A stretch of 6,462 bases of DNA from an uncultured Lachnospiraceae bacterium (GCA_946537585.1 CAMNFX010000079.1:1-6462), one strand, 5' to 3'. Shown: positions 1-6,333, numbered from the stretch's first letter. Notes: generated by a model from the sequence alone, not told the origin. Program-made: numbers and translations.

Positions 1-149
1 TGAGGCGGGTCCCTACCCGTAAGGGCCTGCTCTGAGGGGACCCGCCGAGTTTGCGGAGGCAGCCCCTCATAGGCGGCGCAGCATTTCCAAGTCGGAGTGC
101 CGAAGCCTCTGACGGACACTTTCTGGTTTATACATGTACGGACAGAATG
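1..149 (+). ncRNA. 3' part of an unidentified structured RNA or leader
   Basis: No reading frame on the + strand stays open and looks like protein here, while the sequence is rich in pairings. GGCGGGTCCC (4-13) is perfectly complementary to GGGACCCGCC (37-46) and encloses a small CCC-GTAA-GGG hairpin (16-25) with a GNRA-type loop. A second stem joins 54-60 with 105-111, with an inner TCGG/CCGA hairpin (92-103). TGAGGGG (33-39) is also perfectly complementary to CCCCTCA (63-69), which competes with the first stem. The transcript would end at the terminator at 150-177. I compared it by eye with tmRNA, RNase P RNA, SRP RNA, 6S RNA, T-box and common riboswitch cores (cobalamin, glycine, lysine, M-box, SAM, TPP) and found no convincing match. 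The 5' end lies outside the window. It could also be the 3' untranslated region of an upstream gene. Confidence 0.4.
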
Positions 150-177
150 AAAAAAGGACTGCGCGCAGTCCTTTTTT
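150..177. terminator. Bidirectional intrinsic terminator
   Basis: A perfect 28-base palindrome: six A, then GGACTGCGCGCAGTCC, then six T. Read on the + strand it is a GC-rich hairpin followed by a T run. Read on the - strand it is the same. It lies 29 bases past the stop codon of the clostripain-type protease on the - strand, and it would also end the structured RNA arriving on the + strand. Confidence 0.88.
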
Positions 178-206
178 GCTTGAAGCGGTTCCGGGTTTGT
201 CAGTGA

Positions 207-3200
207 TTACGGGGTATCAGGGATACCGTCTAAGTCAAAGTCGTCGAAATTAACGAGGTCGTCCGTACCGTCTGAACCGGCGATCGTGCCATAAACGGGA
301 GCTGCCGCAGGGGAGGCTTCCGTTTCGGTCTGAGCCTGTGTTTCGGCAGGAGCTTTTGTTTCTTCGGGTGCAGGCTGTGCCTGGGTTTCTGCCGGCCTTG
401 CTGCTGTGGGTCTTTCGGAGGGGTCATCATCATCGGGATCGCCCTCATCATCGTTCCCGTAGAAGAAGGCGTCGATCTCTTCATCCGTGAATTCGCTGTA
501 AGCAGGCGCTGTGTTTTCATTGCCACCCGTATTGCTTCCGATCACGGTATAGGAACCTCCCGGAAGGGCTTCCTGCTGCTGTGCCGCCGTTTCAGGTGCC
601 GGCTCAGCTGCGGCTGCGGTTTCCTGCTGCGGCAAAGGCTCGGGGGTCTGTGCCGCGGGCTGTGTCGGAGCGGGAGCATTTACAGCAGCTGTGTTATCTG
701 CTCTTCCGGATTCCGGTGCCGCGCCGTCTGGTCCCGGTGCAGGGGGATTGCCGGGACCGTTTTCGGGCCCGTTGCCCGGCTGTGACGGAAGGCCAAGCTT
801 TCTTGCGACCTCCGCCCAGCTTTCTTCGGGGTGTTCTGTGTCGATCCGGATGATGTCGTCCTCTTCCCAGACGTCATTGGCACGGACATAGTAGATGTTA
901 TTGTAGACATCCGTGATGCGGTAGGTGATGATGGCATCGCCCTCTCCGAGCAGGATATAGTCTCCGGCAAACATGACAAGTGTTCCGGGCTTCATATGCT
1001 GGAAGGGCTTTTTGCAGTGGCCTGTTTCGAGCGGAGCTTCTCCGCAGACGACAGGATCATCAAGGAAGACGATGCCGTCATAGCGGCCGTCCTCGTCAAA
1101 GTGATGGAAATAAAAGTGCAGCTTGTCACCGGTTTCCAGCTGCTCAAGGCCGCGGTGCGGCATATAGAGCGCATTGGAATCAAAGGGGACGGCTTCCTCG
1201 GGGATGGGACGGTATCCGGCAACGTGTCCCTCAGGGTGCTCATTGTCCCATACGACCATCAGGTCGACATACTGGTCGCCGTTCAATACTGCGTCCACAT
1301 AGCCGAAGCGGAACCAGTCATCGGGGCGTTCCGGTTCGGAGGTCCCTTCTTCCTCGCTGCTTTCCTCTCCGGTCTCTCCGGAATCTTCCTCTCCGGTTTC
1401 TCCGGTGCCTTCTTCACCTGTCAGATCATTTGCGATCTTTATACTGTGGATAAATGCGGAAAAGCCGCTGCCGGGGTCGGGGTTCGCACTGATGGTGGAA
1501 AATGTGATGTTGAGATCTCCGAAGTCCTTCTGCCCACCCTCGGACTCTCCGGAGGCTTCCGTGCTTTCCTGTGCTGCAGAGGCGGTCTCCGGCTCGGCGG
1601 ATGAGGATGCAGTCGTTTCCGGCTCATTTTCTTCGGAGGAAGAAGTCGTCTCCGGCTCCCCGGCTTCTCCGGGGCTTTCCTGCTCAGCTTCCGTATTTTC
1701 GGATTCTCCGGGAGTCAGACTCTCTTCGGGATAAGTCGAGTCATAGACAAGCTCGAAGGAGACCAGCGTATCCTCGATCGAAAGGTAATGACCTCCGGAA
1801 AGGTCGGCATTTGTTCCGTTTTCGACCGGCCCTCCGCCTTCCTTTCCGACATAGATATAGCCGCTGTCTGTAGGATTCAGCTGCATGAGACGCACATCGG
1901 AGACAAGCTCCTCTTCCTCGGGGCTTACGTCATGGATCTTGATGTATTCACGGAAGCGGAGATCTTCGGGATCGAGTGCAGGGGGCTCGGTTTCCGGCGC
2001 CTGCGCTTCTTCGGAGGTCCCGGAGGAAGCGGTGCCTGTATTGAGAAGCCCGGCATCCTCGACAAGCCCGTGGGCATCATGGAGCTTTTCCTCCTGTGCC
2101 CTTTTCAGCTGCATGTATTCAATGGTGGTGACAAAGCTGTCGTAGTAGGCAAAGTAGTCCGTTGCAAAGCCGGTCTTCGTCATGCTTCCTGCCGTGGGAT
2201 CGTACTGCTCGGGATGGAGGTAGGGGTAGTACAGGGACAGCCCTGCAGCCTTGTCTACGGTCTTGTTATGGGCGGCATGTACGACTGCCTCCGACGCATC
2301 CTTTTTCAGCTCCTCCGGAACGCCCTCCGAGCTCAGGAGCAGGTCCATGAGGTCTACCTGCTCGTAGTTTCCGCCGCCGAAGCTTTTGACACGGCTTCGG
2401 AGATTGGAAAGGCGGGCGAACTTGTCGTCAAAGGAGGAGTAGTATCCCTGATACCACTCGCGGACCGAATCATAGAGCGCCGGGATCTTCTGAAGGTCGA
2501 TCAGCGCGAGAGTGCAGAAGTCATAGGGCCCCGCATTTTTCTCAGAGACAAAGTCATCGACGATGCTGATGCCGAGATCCTTTGCAGGGATCGAAGGATT
2601 CTGTGCCAGAGCACTGACCCAGTCGGTATAGAACCAGCCGGTGGAGGGCTCGAATTCCTCGGAAGCGATCAGGTAGTCCGCATACGGAGAGAAAGCCAGT
2701 GCCGTCTCCATCGTGCCCATGAGGCAGGCATCGAAGCCGATGAAATCAAAGTGTGCCGGAAGCCCCTCAAAGGCGGTATGAAGGTCTGCCAGAGAAAGGG
2801 TCGCCTCCGGATAATAATCATCAAGTCCGTATCCGAGGGTAGCTCCGCCGCCATGATCCCAAAGGATGACGGCATAGCGGTCGGCAGGCGCGTACTGAAG
2901 ACCCCAGCTTAAGAAATCATGCAGGGTCTCCGGAAGGGAGGCCTGCGCGTTGGGAAGCTCTTCGCAAAGGGTGAGTGAAGAGCCTTTGATCTCATGACGC
3001 TGCAGCTTGTCGGCGCTGATGCCCTCCGTATACCAGCGCTCGGCTCCTCCGGTCTGCAGAAGGACTTTTAAGTTCCCGGAAGGCTTTGCGGCAAGGAGCT
3101 CCGCGATATCCGAGCTTGCGGCGCCGTCCACGGACTCAAGGTCAGAGCCGATCATGTATACAAGAAGGGTAAATGTTGTGTCCGTATCTTCCGCGGCTGC

Positions 3201-3365
3201 CGGAGATCCGGCAGATGACGGTGCCATAGTGGCGGCAGGCGGAGAGGAGAGCGTTCCTTCAGGTGCGGTCGAACCGCAGGCGCAAAGGAGCTGTACGGAC
3301 AGCAGAAGAAGACCTGCAAGTAGATACAGGGGCCGGGATGATCTGATGAAAGGATGGTTCTTCAT
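207..3365 (-). CDS. Clostripain-family (peptidase C11) lipoprotein protease with long low-complexity C-terminal half
   Basis: A 1052-residue, probably membrane-anchored cysteine protease of the outer cell surface. Residues 1-30 form a lipoprotein signal peptide: basic start, hydrophobic core 13-27, lipobox L-C-A-C with Cys30 as the lipidation site. A Ser/Ala/Pro-rich tether follows (31-64). Residues about 65-415 are the C11 domain, with the catalytic His in WDHGGG (His171) and the catalytic Cys in GFDACLMG (Cys214), both typical of clostripain; family members cut after Arg or Lys. The rest has no domain I can name. Folded-looking blocks (about 466-550, 612-648, 683-860) alternate with acidic and Pro/Ala/Gln-rich stretches, and the end is a DxDxDGxxD motif (1042-1050). 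It is about twice the length of the clostripain precursor. No LPXTG anchor or C-terminal membrane helix is seen. The start is supported by GGAG 8 bases upstream. Substrate unknown. Confidence 0.9.
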   Translation of the reverse strand: MKNHPFIRSSRPLYLLAGLLLLSVQLLCACGSTAPEGTLSSPPAATMAPSSAGSPAAAEDTDTTFTLLVYMIGSDLESVDGAASSDIAELLAAKPSGNLKVLLQTGGAERWYTEGISADKLQRHEIKGSSLTLCEELPNAQASLPETLHDFLSWGLQYAPADRYAVILWDHGGGATLGYGLDDYYPEATLSLADLHTAFEGLPAHFDFIGFDACLMGTMETALAFSPYADYLIASEEFEPSTGWFYTDWVSALAQNPSIPAKDLGISIVDDFVSEKNAGPYDFCTLALIDLQKIPALYDSVREWYQGYYSSFDDKFARLSNLRSRVKSFGGGNYEQVDLMDLLLSSEGVPEELKKDASEAVVHAAHNKTVDKAAGLSLYYPYLHPEQYDPTAGSMTKTGFATDYFAYYDSFVTTIEYMQLKRAQEEKLHDAHGLVEDAGLLNTGTASSGTSEEAQAPETEPPALDPEDLRFREYIKIHDVSPEEEELVSDVRLMQLNPTDSGYIYVGKEGGGPVENGTNADLSGGHYLSIEDTLVSFELVYDSTYPEESLTPGESENTEAEQESPGEAGEPETTSSSEENEPETTASSSAEPETASAAQESTEASGESEGGQKDFGDLNITFSTISANPDPGSGFSAFIHSIKIANDLTGEEGTGETGEEDSGETGEESSEEEGTSEPERPDDWFRFGYVDAVLNGDQYVDLMVVWDNEHPEGHVAGYRPIPEEAVPFDSNALYMPHRGLEQLETGDKLHFYFHHFDEDGRYDGIVFLDDPVVCGEAPLETGHCKKPFQHMKPGTLVMFAGDYILLGEGDAIITYRITDVYNNIYYVRANDVWEEDDIIRIDTEHPEESWAEVARKLGLPSQPGNGPENGPGNPPAPGPDGAAPESGRADNTAAVNAPAPTQPAAQTPEPLPQQETAAAAEPAPETAAQQQEALPGGSYTVIGSNTGGNENTAPAYSEFTDEEIDAFFYGNDDEGDPDDDDPSERPTAARPAETQAQPAPEETKAPAETQAQTETEASPAAAPVYGTIAGSDGTDDLVNFDDFDLDGIPDTP
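216..242 (-). other. C-terminal DxDxDGxxD calcium-loop-like motif of the protease
   Basis: Residues 1042-1050 read D-F-D-L-D-G-I-P-D, the spacing of acidic residues found in thrombospondin type 3 and EF-hand-like calcium loops. Only one copy is present and the protein ends two residues later. Clostripain is known to need calcium, but that site lies in its protease domain, so a role for this tail is inference. Confidence 0.5.
297..410 (-). repeat. Pro/Ala/Glu/Gln/Thr low-complexity segment in the protease
   Basis: Residues 986-1023 consist almost only of P, A, E, Q, T, K and S, with AETQAQ occurring twice (992-997 and 1007-1012). It follows directly on an acidic run, DDDEGDPDDDD-like (971-981). 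It looks like a flexible spacer rather than a folded domain. Confidence 0.6.
555..785 (-). repeat. Pro/Gly then Ala/Pro/Gln-rich linker in the protease
   Basis: Residues about 861-937 begin with a Pro/Gly/Asn run (PGNGPENGPGNPPAPGP) and pass into an Ala/Pro/Glu/Gln-rich stretch. No hydrophobic core is seen, so it is probably an extended, disordered linker between the last folded-looking block (683-860) and the C-terminal tail. Confidence 0.6.
1362..1421 (-). repeat. Short tandem Gly-Glu-Thr-Gly-Glu-Glu repeat in the protease
   Basis: Residues about 649-668 contain GETGEE twice (655-660 and 663-668) plus the related GEEGT. At DNA level this is seen as recurring TCTCCGG units on the + strand. 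Such short repeats can change in copy number by slippage. The repeat splits two blocks that otherwise look like one folded region. Confidence 0.6.
1533..1712 (-). repeat. Acidic Glu/Ser/Thr-rich low-complexity insert in the protease
   Basis: Residues about 552-611 are dominated by E, S, T, P, A and G. The unit EPET recurs (570-573 as E-P-E-T, again at 581-584 and 591-594), and Ser runs lie between. It is highly acidic and probably disordered. It breaks a region with beta-strand-like hydrophobic patterning on both sides. Confidence 0.65.
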
Positions 3366-3373
3366 GGCATATT

Positions 3374-3377
3374 CTCC
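3374..3377 (-). promoter_or_regulatory. Ribosome binding site of the clostripain-type protease
   Basis: GGAG on the - strand, 8 bases before the ATG at 3365-3363. It supports the long start that includes the whole lipoprotein signal peptide. Confidence 0.75.
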
Positions 3378-3385
3378 GTGATGAT

Positions 3386-3454
3386 AAACCGGGCGGCGGT
3401 TTCCTTAAGGGGTATCCCGCCGGCGATGAAGAGGCTTTTCGGGCAGGCTGCCCG
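3386..3454 (-). other. Hairpins in the 5' leader of the protease gene
   Basis: Two short perfect inverted repeats lie between the candidate promoter and the start codon. AAACCG/CGGTTT (3386-3391 with 3397-3402) sits just upstream of the ribosome binding site. CGGGCAG/CTGCCCG (3440-3446 with 3448-3454) is a near-continuous palindrome. Neither is followed by a T run in the direction of the gene, so they are not obvious terminators. They may stabilise the leader or affect translation, or be chance in a GC-rich stretch. Confidence 0.3.
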
Positions 3455-3507
3455 TGCGCGGTAGCTTGGGTAAAAAGGCTGAGTTCAGAATGCTGCGGAA
3501 AAAAGAA

Positions 3508-3530
3508 TTGTTATGCAACTTGTTATACAA
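3508..3530. promoter_or_regulatory. Tandem TTGTTATRCAA repeat, candidate operator
   Basis: TTGTTATGCAA (3508-3518) and TTGTTATACAA (3520-3530) differ by one base and stand 12 bases apart, roughly one helical turn. Each has inverted ends (TTG/CAA or TTGT/ACAA), as in sites bound by small dimeric repressors such as GntR- or MarR-type proteins. The repeat lies between the two divergent genes. No regulator gene is present in the window, so the binding protein is unknown. Confidence 0.45.
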
Positions 3531-3542
3531 TCTATTATTTCA

Positions 3543-3572
3543 TTCAGAAATTATTCACAATTATATTATAAG
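3543..3572 (+). promoter_or_regulatory. Candidate promoter of the ABC exporter/reductase operon
   Basis: TTCAGA (3543-3548), an 18-base spacer and TATAAG (3567-3572) are a moderate match to a housekeeping promoter; transcription would begin near 3579. An alternative is TTGTTA (3508-3513) with TATTAT (3533-3538), with a long 19-base spacer. The AT-rich stretch allows several choices, so the exact site is uncertain. Confidence 0.4.
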
Positions 3573-3594
3573 CTATGAGATGATCATTAGGCAA
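3565..3594 (-). promoter_or_regulatory. Candidate promoter of the clostripain-type protease
   Basis: On the - strand TTGCCT (3594-3589), an 18-base spacer and a perfect TATAAT (3570-3565) point towards the protease. This would leave a leader of about 190 bases. It overlaps the candidate promoter in the other direction, so the two may compete. Confidence 0.4.
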
Positions 3595-3613
3595 CATCGT
3601 AAAAGATGATCAT
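3580..3613. repeat. Duplicated ATGATCAT palindrome
   Basis: The self-complementary ATGATCAT occurs at 3580-3587 and 3606-3613, both preceded by G, 26 bases apart. As DNA it could be a pair of operator half-sites. As RNA the two copies could pair into an 8-bp stem with an 18-base loop just upstream of the AGGAGG of the exporter gene. The first copy overlaps the likely + strand start and the spacer of the - strand promoter. Confidence 0.5.
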
Positions 3614-3620
3614 GGGACTC

Positions 3621-3626
3621 AGGAGG
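3621..3626 (+). promoter_or_regulatory. Ribosome binding site of the ABC exporter
   Basis: A perfect AGGAGG, 7 bases before the ATG at 3634. It fixes this start over the later in-frame Met at residue 15. Confidence 0.9.
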
Positions 3627-3633
3627 TAAGAAG

Positions 3634-5472
3634 ATGCCTGGACCGGGAGGACCGGGAGGTCCGTTTGGAAGATTTATGACAGAGGAAGAGAAGGCGAACC
3701 AGCCCAAGGTCACGCCGGCTCTGTTAAAGCGCGTCTTTTCCTGGCTCGTGCCCTATACGCCGCAGCTTCTGCTGGCGCTTTTCTGCATCGTGCTCTCCTC
3801 GGTATGCAACCTGCTTCCGTCGCTTCTGACCGGCAGGATCATTGACGAGGGCCTGATCGGGCGGAACCTTCGTGCGCTCATTTTCTACATTGCGCTGTCC
3901 TTCAGCGTAACGCTCGGCGCGAACCTGATCGGGGTCGCGGAGAGTTATTTAAACAACTGGATCGCGCAGCATATCACCTTTGACATGCGCAACCGCATGT
4001 ATAAGCACCTGCAGCAGATGCCGCAGAGCTTCTTTACCACGAACAACCAGGGCGATATCATTACCCGGATGACCAGTGATATCGACGGCGTCAAAAGCGT
4101 CATCACCAACACCTTCAGCAGCATCCTTTCCAACTCGATCACACTGATCGTGGCGCTGATCGCCATGTATCAGAAGAACTGGATCCTGGCTACCGTGGGC
4201 GTGCTGGTGATCCCGCTTTTCGTACTGCCGACGAGAAAAGCCGGCAAGACCCGCTGGACCCTGACAAGGGAGGCCCAGGAGGCAAATGACGAGATCAACG
4301 GGATCCTGAACGAGACCATGTCTGTCAGCGGCCAGCTCCTGGTCAAGCTTTTCTGCAGGGAGGACTACGAGTACGGGCGCTATGAGGCCGCAAACAGGAG
4401 AATGATCGACCTCAATATTAAAGAAAGCATGGCGGGCCGGTGGTTCCGGGTCGTGATGAGCACCTTTTCCAATATCGGTCCGATGCTTCTGTATCTCGTG
4501 GGCGGCATCCTGATCATCCGTCACAACAGCTCTTTAAGCGTCGGTGATATCACTGTGCTGGTGGCGCTGCTCGGGAAAATGTACATGCCGGTCAACAGTC
4601 TCTTAAATATCCAGGTGGACTGGATGCGGGCCATGGCGCTGTTTACGCGCATTTTCGATTATTTCGACATGCCGGTGGAGATCAGAAGCGTATCAAACGC
4701 TTCGGTTCCGGCAAAATCCACGGGCCGGGTCGAGTTCTTCCATGTGAGCTTCTCCTATGACAAGGAGCGGGAGATCCTCCACAATGTGAGCTTTAAGCTC
4801 GACGAGGGAAAGAGCATCGCGATCGTAGGACCGTCGGGCTCGGGCAAGTCCACGATCATCAATCTGATCCCGCGCCTTTATGAAGCCGACCGGGGGATCG
4901 TCATGTTCGACGGGGTCGATGTAAAGCGGCTGGACCTTGGGTATCTTCGGAAAAACGTCGGCGTGGTCTCTCAGGAGACCTATCTTTTCAACGGCACGAT
5001 CCGGGATAACCTCCTGTACGCAAAGCCCGGCGCGACGGAGGAGGAAATGATCGAGGCCTGCCGCAAGGCAAACATCCTGGATTTCATAGAGTCCCAGGAA
5101 AAAGGGCTGGACACCATGGTCGGAAACCGGGGCCTGAAGCTTTCGGGAGGAGAAAAACAGAGGATCTCGATCGCGCGCGTACTCTTAAAGGATCCGGCGC
5201 TGCTGATCTTCGATGAGGCGACCTCGGCACTCGATTCCATCTCCGAGAAAAAGATCCAGGAGGCGATCGATCCGCTGATCGAATCACGGACGAGCATCCT
5301 GATCGCACACCGCCTGTCCACGATCCTCGCGGCAGACGAGATCATCGTCGTAAAGGACGGCCGGATCGTCGAACGCGGCCAGCACAGGGAGCTGGTCAAA
5401 GCGGGCGGAGTATATACAGAGCTTTATGAGAGTCAGTTCAAGATAAGTACAGAGGAGGACAAACAACAATGA
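3634..5472 (+). CDS. ABC exporter half-transporter (permease fused to ATPase), multidrug/lipid type
   Basis: A 612-residue membrane protein of the MsbA/LmrA-like exporter class, of normal full length, that would act as a dimer in the cytoplasmic membrane and use ATP to expel an unknown compound. Six membrane segments can be placed at about 43-66, 82-104, 159-180, 183-200, 272-296 and 304-325. The ATPase domain (about 365-600) is complete: A-loop Tyr375, Walker A GPSGSGKST (399-407), Q-loop Gln447, signature LSGGE (503-507), Walker B LLIFDE (523-528) with catalytic Glu528, D-loop SALD (531-534) and switch His559. Because both ATP-site halves are intact and no partner half-transporter is adjacent, a homodimer is likely. 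The N-terminus (GPGGPGGP) is unusual and probably flexible. The stop overlaps the start of the reductase gene by 4 bases. The substrate cannot be told from sequence. Confidence 0.95.
   Translation: MPGPGGPGGPFGRFMTEEEKANQPKVTPALLKRVFSWLVPYTPQLLLALFCIVLSSVCNLLPSLLTGRIIDEGLIGRNLRALIFYIALSFSVTLGANLIGVAESYLNNWIAQHITFDMRNRMYKHLQQMPQSFFTTNNQGDIITRMTSDIDGVKSVITNTFSSILSNSITLIVALIAMYQKNWILATVGVLVIPLFVLPTRKAGKTRWTLTREAQEANDEINGILNETMSVSGQLLVKLFCREDYEYGRYEAANRRMIDLNIKESMAGRWFRVVMSTFSNIGPMLLYLVGGILIIRHNSSLSVGDITVLVALLGKMYMPVNSLLNIQVDWMRAMALFTRIFDYFDMPVEIRSVSNASVPAKSTGRVEFFHVSFSYDKEREILHNVSFKLDEGKSIAIVGPSGSGKSTIINLIPRLYEADRGIVMFDGVDVKRLDLGYLRKNVGVVSQETYLFNGTIRDNLLYAKPGATEEEMIEACRKANILDFIESQEKGLDTMVGNRGLKLSGGEKQRISIARVLLKDPALLIFDEATSALDSISEKKIQEAIDPLIESRTSILIAHRLSTILAADEIIVVKDGRIVERGQHRELVKAGGVYTELYESQFKISTEEDKQQ
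5453..5458 (+). promoter_or_regulatory. Ribosome binding site of the reductase, inside the exporter gene
   Basis: AGGAGG lies within the last codons of the exporter gene, 10 bases before the ATG at 5469. It allows the reductase to be translated by ribosomes finishing the exporter as well as on its own. Confidence 0.8.
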
Positions 5473-6233
5473 AAAAAGTCGCACTGGTCACCGGCGGAGC
5501 CACCGGCATCGGAAAGGCATGCGCGCTGCAGCTTGCGGGGATGGGCTATGATATCCTGATCTCCTATAACACTTCCTCCGCAAAGGCGGAGGAGCTTCAG
5601 AAGGAGCTGAAGGAAAAGGGCACGAGGTGCGAGATCTTTCAGGCCAATGTCTCTAAGGAGGAGGATGCCGCAAAGCTTGTGGAATACTGCAGGGAGACCT
5701 TCGGGCGCCTCGATGCAGTCGTAAATTCCGCAGGAACCACGAAGTTCATCCCGTTCCCGGATCTTGACGCAGTCACGACGGAGGTCTGGGAGGAGCTTCT
5801 TCATGTCAATCTGATGGGTACCTTCTTCTGCTGCCGTGAAGCGGCAAAGCTTATGAAGGAAAACGGGGGAGGATGCATTGTGAATGTTGCGTCTCTCGCA
5901 GGCATGCGCGTGAGCGGAAGCTCCCTGCCCTACGGCGTCTCCAAGGCCGGCGTGATCATGATGACCAAGAGCCTTGCGATGACCCTGGCTCCGGAGATCC
6001 GGGTCAATTCCGTTTCCCCGGGCATGGTGGCCGGCACCGCATGGTACAGAAACCGTGAAGGCTTTGATGTGGACGCGCATAACGCACGGCAGGCAAAAGA
6101 GATCCCGATCGGCCGCGTTGCTACCGGAGACGATGTGGCGGATACGATCTGCTTCCTGATCTCTGATAAGGGCGCCTACCTTACCGGCGTCAACATCCCC
6201 ATCGACGGCGGGCGGGGCGAACGGATGCCGTAA
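5469..6233 (+). CDS. Short-chain dehydrogenase/reductase, FabG-like
   Basis: A 254-residue classical SDR, a soluble NAD(P)H-dependent oxidoreductase of normal length and probably tetrameric like its relatives. The cofactor loop is TGGATGIG (8-15), and NSAG (86-89) stands where NNAG is usual. The active site is complete: Asn114, Ser142, Tyr155 and Lys159 (YxxxK as YGVSK). SPG (183-185) and the C-terminal IPIDGG (243-248) are typical of the FabG/3-oxoacyl-ACP reductase branch. No acyl carrier protein or other fatty-acid gene is nearby, so I would not call it the housekeeping FabG; a sugar, polyol, sterol or secondary-metabolite substrate is equally possible. The ATGA overlap with the exporter gene and the strong ribosome binding site imply one operon. 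Whether it modifies the compound the exporter carries is inference. Confidence 0.92.
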   Translation: MKKVALVTGGATGIGKACALQLAGMGYDILISYNTSSAKAEELQKELKEKGTRCEIFQANVSKEEDAAKLVEYCRETFGRLDAVVNSAGTTKFIPFPDLDAVTTEVWEELLHVNLMGTFFCCREAAKLMKENGGGCIVNVASLAGMRVSGSSLPYGVSKAGVIMMTKSLAMTLAPEIRVNSVSPGMVAGTAWYRNREGFDVDAHNARQAKEIPIGRVATGDDVADTICFLISDKGAYLTGVNIPIDGGRGERMP

Positions 6234-6304
6234 GCCATGCAGGCAGCCGGTCAGGTGCTTTATCCAGCATAAATAGAATTTATATCCGAAAACAAAACTT
6301 TATG

Positions 6305-6333
6305 TAGACTCAGAGATTCGAGTTTGCTATAAT
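6305..6333 (+). promoter_or_regulatory. Extended -10 promoter reading out of the window
   Basis: TAGACT (6305-6310), a 17-base spacer and TGC-TATAAT (6325-6333) make the best promoter match in the window, with a perfect -10 and the extended TGn element. The start would be near the A at 6340. It drives whatever lies beyond the right edge, not the reductase. The stretch between the reductase stop and this promoter (6234-6304) shows no gene and no clear terminator. Confidence 0.7.

Noticed and set aside
1..149. Known RNA families such as cobalamin, glycine or lysine riboswitch, M-box, tmRNA or RNase P RNA
   Set aside because: Short resemblances (for example TGCCGAAGCC to glycine/lysine riboswitch segments) are not backed by the conserved cores of these families.
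148..206. Small + strand frame starting ATGAAAAAAGG over the terminator
   Set aside because: It is only about 19 codons, has no ribosome binding site and is made of the terminator palindrome.
1445..1453. Perfect DnaA box (TGTGGATAA)
   Set aside because: Inside the protease coding sequence, encoding Ile-His-Ser; an isolated site with no AT-rich origin structure around it.
831..1604. 257-codon open frame on the + strand opposite the protease
   Set aside because: It lies fully inside the protease gene in antisense, has no ribosome binding site or recognisable motif, and arises from the GC-biased codons and low-complexity repeats of the real gene.
1788..2912. 374-codon open frame on the + strand opposite the protease
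   Set aside because: Antisense to the conserved C11 domain, whose His and Cys motifs prove the - strand frame. The peptide has no family features.
3945..4524. Antisense frames within the exporter and reductase genes
   Set aside because: They oppose intact, motif-complete genes and show no start signals or family features.
6237..6272. 11-codon ATG frame just after the reductase
   Set aside because: Too short, no ribosome binding site, no resemblance to a leader peptide.
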